DNA from: Euperipatoides rowelli
Taxonomy: Eukaryota; Onychophora; Udeonychophora; Euonychophora; Peripatopsidae
Direction: 5' to 3' (one strand)
Length of the DNA: 12,018 nt
Assembly: GCA_003024985.2 (NCBI GenBank)
Contig: PXIH01S0030525.1
Below, one piece after another: positions 7,605 to 12,018 of this stretch. How positions within the stretch are numbered: the stretch's first letter is position 1; every line of letters starts with the position of its first letter. A program made the position numbers and the translations under genes. The notes under the pieces are model-generated. The model had not been told where the DNA came from. It did no database searches and saw only the letters and a program-made list of their open reading frames with translations.

Positions 7605-8833
7605 ATCAACCATTTTTTTTGTTTAAGCTTTTTTTATGTAAGAGAAACCACCACTTAAAGTTTCTAAAAATAGTTCCGCGCCGATCTTTTAAACCCTTAA
7701 AAAAAAAAAGTGTCAAATAAGCCCGTTAGATGGCGCTGTTACAGGCTTCGGAACACGATCATAATCCAATTAAGATATAAGATATGGTTTTATTATACTC
7801 CAATTTTTTTTTACATGATTGCATTCTTTTAAATCCCTTAATTTTAGTTTTTTTTGTATGATTAAAAACTAATACTGTATATTTTAGTCCTTTTGAAAAT
7901 AAATTTTAATAATTTGATGCATTTTTGAGGCTAACAGTGTAACAACGATTGTTAATTGTAAAGAAAAATATATAAATTTTTAATCGACAGTGATGTGGAA
8001 GAGAAACTTTTATAATGTCGATATATAATCGACATTTGAGTGGAAGGGTTAAGCATTTTTTTTTTTGTCATTTCTTTTGAAAGATAATGACTAAAAAATG
8101 ATTCCATTTTAAAAAATAAAAAAAAATTATTCAAAGATGAAATTTATAAATAGGCCTACTGTGCTTTGGTTTTTACAGATGCAATAATTAATGTTAATAA
8201 AGAAGATATTATATGGATTGAAAAAAAATCATACAACGGAATGAATAACAAATCTATGGTCTTTTCGACGTAGTAAAATTGTAGACTTGAAACAGTCGAT
8301 TCACAATTTCATATCAAAGAAAGATACAGAATGATTTAACATTCATGTAACTGTATAAAGAGATAGTGATAAAGAAAAGCTGTGATAACCTCTTTGCCAT
8401 TAACAAAAAAAAAAATCTGAGGGTATACGTTTTATGCAAATACTTCCTATATAATCAAAGATAATTTATCTCTTGATCATTGCAATAAAAAAAAATCTGG
8501 AATAGTTAAGGTCAGCAATACTTTGAAGGTGGCTTTTATGCTTTTTTTTAAGATGCAAAGTAGGTTAGATATTCTTAAATAAATTAAGGACATGACGACT
8601 GAAAAATAACAAGTTGGACTTTGTCTTTATTTTTGCCTTCTATATTGTATGATATAAATCATTGTACAAGAAGTCTTTTCTTAACAATAACGATTTATTA
8701 TTTTTATTATTAGCATATAAAAATATAATGGATTAAAATGAGTCGTAGGGAAAAAAATAAATAAGCCAACAAAGTTTTGTTTACATCACTTTAGTGTGTG
8801 TATGTTGTGGAGAGGGTGGGGGAGAGAATAAGA
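7605..8833. other. A+T-rich stretch with no confident gene
   Basis: Nothing is firmly identifiable here. From 7668 to 7762 the DNA is less A+T-rich and includes TAGATGGCGCTG and TTCGGAACAC. Around 8243-8336 the plus strand has about 30 open codons (ending SIHNFISKKDTE and a stop), with no start codon or nearby acceptor. Both are listed only so they are not lost. Confidence 0.5.
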
Positions 8834-8955
8834 TCAATAGCCTATACTGTGATTGAAGCATAGATTTAAGAGCAAGTTGATTAACATTTTTGGAGCCAAA
8901 TCTAATAAAATTAAATGATTCCCAAATGAACTTTTTAAAAATGAGCATACCTGAG
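8834..8955 (-). CDS. Candidate terminal coding exon, alternative partner of the first exon
   Basis: On the minus strand TTCTCTTCATTTCTTTATAG, a strong pyrimidine-rich acceptor, ends at 8956. The following sequence is open in phase 1, the phase needed after the exon at 9124-9175, for 39 codons after the junction codon's two bases. It includes VCSFLKSSFGNHLILLDLAP and ends at TGA (8834-8836). AATAAA words that could serve for polyadenylation occur about 130 bases further on, though such words are common here. The implied intron is about 170 bp. A second frame of the same DNA is open even longer (about 69 codons, 8781-8990), so openness alone is weak evidence. Use of this exon would give a short protein with a hydrophobic tail and exclude copies A and B. 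The function is unknown. Confidence 0.22.
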
Positions 8956-9123
8956 CTATAAAGAAATGAAGAGAATTGAAATATGTTCAAAATATAGAAA
9001 TGAAAACATGTAGAAAAATTACTTGAAAAAAATATCGATTTAAATGCATTGCTTTAAAATATAATACAAAGTTAAAAAAATATGTTTTATAAACTTTTTA
9101 TAAAATTCAATACTAAGACTTAC

Positions 9124-9175
9124 CCTTTGTAACTGCTTCTACAGCTAAATTGATGAGACTTTCATAAGTATCCAT
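9124..9175 (-). CDS. Candidate first coding exon of an unrecognised minus-strand gene
   Basis: Reading the minus strand from 9175, ATG is in good context (A at -3, G at +4). Seventeen codons give MDTYESLINLAVEAVTK, and one further base G is followed by the consensus donor GTAAGT (9123-9118). The peptide has a balanced, amphipathic composition (Glu, Asp, Ala, Val, Thr) very unlike random local translation. The exon ends in phase 1. Two downstream candidates accept that phase: the 90-nt block at 4775-4864 and the terminal-exon candidate at 8834-8955. No promoter was identified upstream. A 5' UTR would lie above 9175 and may itself be spliced. I cannot assign a family from 17 residues. The start-codon-plus-donor combination is what the sequence shows. 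The gene itself is inference. Confidence 0.45.
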
Positions 9176-10296
9176 ATTTTTGTTTGTTCCCTATTTATTT
9201 TAAGTAAATACAAATCTTTAAATAAAATCATACAAAAACAATATTAATGGTTAATAAATTCTATTATAAATTGGTTAAATTTAATAAAGTTTACACAATG
9301 AATCAAGTTTATAATTTTATTTACTGCCAGTTCTCGAAATTTAATTTAATAAAACATTTGAAGACTAAAAATATCTGAAATCATTGGCATCTAATTACTA
9401 TAGAAATATAACTCAAGGCCAAAAATAAGGTTACAAAAATAATATACATAATATACTGTTCACTGTAGAGTACTAGCATTGGTTTTCAAAAACAGTCAGT
9501 CTCTGTACTGATTGTTACAAAATTTAGTGAAAACAAATTGATGAATAACTAATGCCAGGCTATTAGAGTTAAGTAGTCTGTTAAGTAGTTTTAAAAAGAT
9601 AAAATTTAAAAACTCTTCCCATGCTTCATTCAGATAACTCTTGCGCTGACCACACTCAAATATTCATTGACACATGTGTGTACATTCTCTTGTATAAAAG
9701 AGTGTCACAAAGATGTTTGGATTGTCTTATTTGCTTGGAGTGGCCCCTGCTACTTCCAACAAATATTTATTTATGCTTGATATGGTCGGTTGGCAAGTCG
9801 GCCTGAAACAATCTTAATTCCCCATTCTACAAGAGTACAGAATTCCTCTACGTTACGGTGATTATTGTTTTATTTAATTTGTTTCAGAGCGAGTTGCTGA
9901 TTGTACTGATTGTTTATTTCATGGGTTTCCTATCTTTGGAATAAACTATTGGTTATTTATCCAATCTATAGTGTATTGAGATATCACACGAAGAGACTGT
10001 CATGCAGATTAAAACAACATCTAATGACAGTACCTTCTAGAACAGTTATTCAAAAGCTAAAAAGCCCTCTGTATTAGTTATTTGGTATATCCTGTTATGT
10101 TACTTAGGTCTAGTTTATCTCAATTAAATGACTAGTTAGTTACTATAATGAATATAGTATAATTTGTTGTACATACAGACACAACACAATCTGAGTTCTA
10201 GGCTTTCTCATTAATTTATTCTGTGTAGTGAGCACCTGGACTTCGTTATATGACGGCTTGCTGTTCTTAGCAGCCGTGCATGATCAATGCCTAGGA
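9176..10296. other. Region upstream of the first-exon candidate, no firm feature
   Basis: The minus-strand gene candidate would have its 5' UTR and promoter here, but none can be pinned down. On the plus strand there is a TATAAAAG word (9693-9700), a 61-codon open frame (9621-9806) of unremarkable translation, and a good acceptor shape TTTAATTTGTTTCAG at 9873-9887. The sequence after it is open for 18 codons (SELLIVLIVYFMGFLSLE) to a TAA overlapping AATAAA. Without an upstream donor or homology I do not call a plus-strand gene. Confidence 0.4.
10289..10296. repeat. Left 8-bp target-site duplication of the hAT element
   Basis: GCCTAGGA immediately outside the left terminus, repeated exactly at 10690-10697 outside the right terminus. 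Eight bases is the standard target-site duplication length of the hAT superfamily. Confidence 0.8.
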
Positions 10297-10689
10297 CAGG
10301 GATGGCAAATAGGTGGAACTTGTGCTAAAGATGTAGACATTTTGGGCATCACACAGAGCAATTTAATTTTTCATTGAAGTTTTTATCATATAAAATATAT
10401 ATTCTAAATTCAAACGTAAAATGGCATAAAACGAGAATCATTTTCATTTATTAAACAGCAGTGCTATAATTGCATGTGTGGCGAATGCAATATCATTATA
10501 GTAGTTGTATCAATACATAATTACTGACTGCATATTGCTATTGGAAATGATACCACCACCAAGCGTGCGCTGCTGAAAGTTTTGATGTAAAAAAAATGAA
10601 CACTTTTGTTTAATTCGTTACATTGGACAAAATGACATCAACTTTTGTTAAATTTCAGCAGGTTGGACAAATCTTATTTGCCATCAATG
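10297..10689. mobile_element. Non-autonomous hAT-type DNA transposon, 393 bp
   Basis: The left end CAGGGATGGCAAATA (10297-10311) and the reverse complement of the right end, CATTGATGGCAAATA (10675-10689), match at 13 of 15 positions. They are flanked by the perfect 8-bp direct repeat GCCTAGGA. Ends starting CAG.G(A/G)TGGCAAA with 8-bp duplications are the hallmark of hAT elements of the Charlie/Tip100 kind, excised and inserted by a hAT transposase supplied in trans. The 393-bp body holds no reading frame of note, so this is a MITE-like deletion derivative. The intact duplication suggests moderate age. The mismatch at terminal bases 3-4 of the right end suggests it is probably no longer mobile. 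Confidence 0.87.
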
Positions 10690-10697
10690 GCCTAGGA
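10690..10697. repeat. Right 8-bp target-site duplication of the hAT element
   Basis: GCCTAGGA directly after the right terminus, identical to 10289-10296. Its core CCTAGG is itself palindromic. Confidence 0.8.
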
Positions 10698-10734
10698 GAT
10701 TCATCATAATATACTGTATTTAATTTATATATCG

Positions 10735-10870
10735 TATCGGTCAGAAATACTGCCAGCCCCGCGAGGGTAACCAATTCCCGGTATTACGGGCTTTACAGTA
10801 TGCCAACCAGGTTATGGACAACACACTATGGCTCGCACCTGACCGCACAGAGCCTGTACATGACATCATA
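10735..10870. other. G+C-richer island of unknown nature
   Basis: This stands out from its A+T-rich surroundings. It holds CCCG..CGGG (10777-10790) and GGCTC..GAGCC (10829-10853) stem-like pairs and no long open frame on either strand. It is followed by A+T-rich sequence with several AATAAA-like words. It could be an old LTR or SINE fragment or a conserved non-coding element. No A/B-box pair of a tRNA-derived SINE and no paired terminus was found. Confidence 0.3.
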
Positions 10871-10930
10871 TGACATAACAACACAATATATAACTGGACA
10901 AGTAAACAAATAAACATTTAATAAATAGAT

Positions 10931-11285
10931 TTGGTTTCTTCTCTTGTTCTTTATTGATTTTGTTCNCTATCTTGTTAGGGATTTGTCTCTATGGCTATCT
11001 TTCAACTCTTCTATTTTTCTTCTTTGCTTTTAGTTCTACTAATTTATCTGCTTCTCATTATTCTGCTTGTTCTGGTGCTTCTTGTTTCTTATTCTTCTAC
11101 TTATTCCTCTGCTACTTGTTAAGTTGTTATTCTGCTTCTTGTTCTACTTCTGCTTCTTCCTGTTTCTTATTCTTTGGCTTCTATTCTTGTTCTGCTTCAT
11201 CAGCTTTTCTCTTCTTGTTTCACTTATTCCTCTGATTCTACTTCTAGTCTACTTCTTCTTCTTATTCTTCTGTTATTTGTTCTGT
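10931..11285. repeat. Pyrimidine-rich degenerate tandem repeat
   Basis: For about 350 bp the plus strand is overwhelmingly C and T, built of variants of TTCTGCTTCTTG. Exact sub-repeats include GTTTCTTATTCTT (11084 and 11162) and ACTTATTCCTCTG (11099 and 11222), with irregular spacing, so it is a cryptic minisatellite rather than a clean one. The open frames it generates on the plus strand (rich in Phe, Leu, Ser and Cys) follow from the composition and are not genes. One base in it (10966) is undetermined. Such purine/pyrimidine asymmetry can form triplex (H-DNA) structures. Confidence 0.75.
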
Positions 11286-11367
11286 ATTTTATTTCATATA
11301 TTGTACATACACACAGACACAGTATATATTTATATGCCATATGCAATATAAATTCATATAATGTATA

Positions 11368-11391
11368 TACTGTAAATACAGTATACTGTAT
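11368..11391. repeat. Cluster of three TACWGTA heptamers with a 16-bp palindrome
   Basis: TACTGTA (11368-11374), TACAGTA (11377-11383) and TACTGTA (11384-11390) follow one another. The last two form the perfect palindrome ATACAGTATACTGTAT (11376-11391). This is the densest occurrence of a heptamer that is over-represented across the whole window. Confidence 0.7.
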
Positions 11392-11570
11392 ATAAAACTA
11401 TTATAACATTATACCACACTTACATTAGATCGTTTATACTTTATTGTTTTCCTAACTGGTCTTATAGCAGCAATAAGAACATCCGCACAATAGAATCTTT
11501 ACTTATACAAACTTTAAGTATCTAACTGACCTCTACTTTCTTACAAAGATTTTCTGAAGATACTATTAGT

Positions 11571-12018
11571 ATCAACTCTTTTACTCCTTTTATTCTTGCA
11601 TGCCTCAAAACTTTATAAAAAATAAGTACTGCATTATATCCATTATACACCAAAATTATTATCTGCAATTAAAATTTACAGTATGTACATACTCAACAAC
11701 TTTGGAAAACTCAACTTTTTTCATTATGGTACCCTTCAGACATACTATCTATCTAAACCAAAACTATTGTTCACTCAACTCAATATGGCAATACTCATAT
11801 CTCTTCTTTAACTGACTTCAATTCCTTCCTCTTCCATTGTTCTAGCTCACTTAATCATTCTATACACAGATACTGTATATCCAAAGCATTTGATAAAATT
11901 CCTCATAACTTACTTATTGCCAAAATGAGACAAATTGGTCTAACACCAAATTTTTTAAATTTTTTTAATAGTTACTTTAATAATAGAACTCAAGTAATCT
12001 CTATTAACAACATAATTT
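11571..12018 (+). pseudogene. LINE (CR1/Jockey-type) reverse-transcriptase fragment, cut by the window edge
   Basis: In the frame that includes 11571, the stretch from about 11781 is clearly reverse transcriptase: QYGNTHISSLTDFNSFL, then SKAFDKIPHNLLIAKMRQIG and, shortly after, FNSYFNNRTQVISINN up to the window edge. This is the order of the first palm motifs of CR1/Jockey-like elements (QYGFR-type box, motif A with KAFD..PH, then a SYL.NRTQ box). In-frame stops at 11616-11618 and further on show decay, and the upstream part (11571-11780) is recognisable only loosely. The catalytic aspartate of motif A, expected three residues before SKAFD's Lys, is a cysteine here (YCISKAFD), so this copy is inactive even apart from the stops. 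The YADD-type motif would lie beyond 12018. Confidence 0.8.

Noticed and set aside
7532-7720. Plus-strand open frame of 62 codons
   Set aside because: It is the opposite-strand shadow of exon copy B extended into a T-rich run. The frame is not preserved in copy A, whereas the minus-strand reading is.
8243-8336. Plus-strand segment ending in SKIVDLKQSIHNFISKKDTE
   Set aside because: The composition is plausible, but there is no start codon, no acceptor within reach, and no family I can name.
8781-8990. Minus-strand open frame of 69 codons
   Set aside because: It overlaps the terminal-exon candidate in another phase, runs through the acceptor-like pyrimidine tract and ends in a low-complexity SPPPSPQHTHT stretch. 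It is not supported as a separate gene.
9621-9806. Plus-strand open frame of 61 codons with a TATAAAAG word inside
   Set aside because: No recognisable domain or Kozak support, and the TATA-like word lies within the frame rather than upstream of it.
10954-11395. Three overlapping plus-strand open frames rich in Phe, Leu, Ser and Cys
   Set aside because: They are by-products of the pyrimidine-rich repeat, which is poor in stop codons on the plus strand in every frame.
1-12018. CRISPR array, bacterial operon or phage-like system
   Set aside because: No regularly spaced repeats, no ribosome-binding-site-led gene clusters and no long reading frames. The whole window has eukaryotic intergenic or intronic character.

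Overview
This window looks like a non-coding-dominated stretch of an animal nuclear genome. It is very A+T-rich (roughly 70% by eye), has no long open reading frames, and carries many poly-A/T runs, short microsatellites, decayed non-LTR retrotransposon pieces and small non-autonomous DNA transposons. No bacterial operon, CRISPR array, rRNA or tRNA is visible. The transposon mixture and the frequent TAC(A/T)GTA and TAGGCCTA words would suit a marine invertebrate, possibly a deuterostome. That last point is inference with low confidence.

The best protein-coding signal is on the minus strand. A candidate first coding exon (9124-9175) has ATG in good context, 17 codons and a consensus 5' splice site (G|GTAAGT), and ends in phase 1. 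Downstream on that strand is an exon-sized block present twice: copy A (4775-4864, 90 nt, open in phase 1-1, so in frame with the first exon) and copy B (7508-7596, 89 nt, one base deleted, so frameshifted). The copies are nearly identical, and the similarity stops at the apparent splice boundaries. A weaker resemblance at 6262-6331 could be a much older third copy. A separate phase-compatible terminal-exon candidate is at 8834-8955. Further weak exon-like segments lie at 3139-3191 and 1280-1319. I do not recognise the protein. The gene model is inference and needs RNA data.

The rest is mostly mobile-element debris. There are three plus-strand fragments of CR1/Jockey-type LINE open reading frames: a C-terminal tail with a poly-A run (2092-2372), a segment upstream of the catalytic core (6794-6943), and a palm fragment that runs off the right edge (11571-12018). 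A probable LINE 3' tail lies on the minus strand at 1501-1560. Two non-autonomous DNA transposons are well delimited: one with 29-bp terminal inverted repeats (5139-5384), and a hAT-type element with 15-bp terminal repeats and a perfect 8-bp target-site duplication (10297-10689, duplication GCCTAGGA). A palindrome-rich, G+C-richer segment at 1-248 looks like the end of another DNA transposon cut by the window edge. A G+C-richer segment of unknown nature lies at 10735-10870, followed by a pyrimidine-rich degenerate repeat (10931-11285).

The most interesting point is the exon-like duplication (A/B, perhaps C) in phase with a first exon. It could be a duplicated-exon locus caught between alternative exon and pseudo-exon, or an unrecognised short dispersed repeat. 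The second is the strong over-representation of the self-complementary heptamer TACWGTA.
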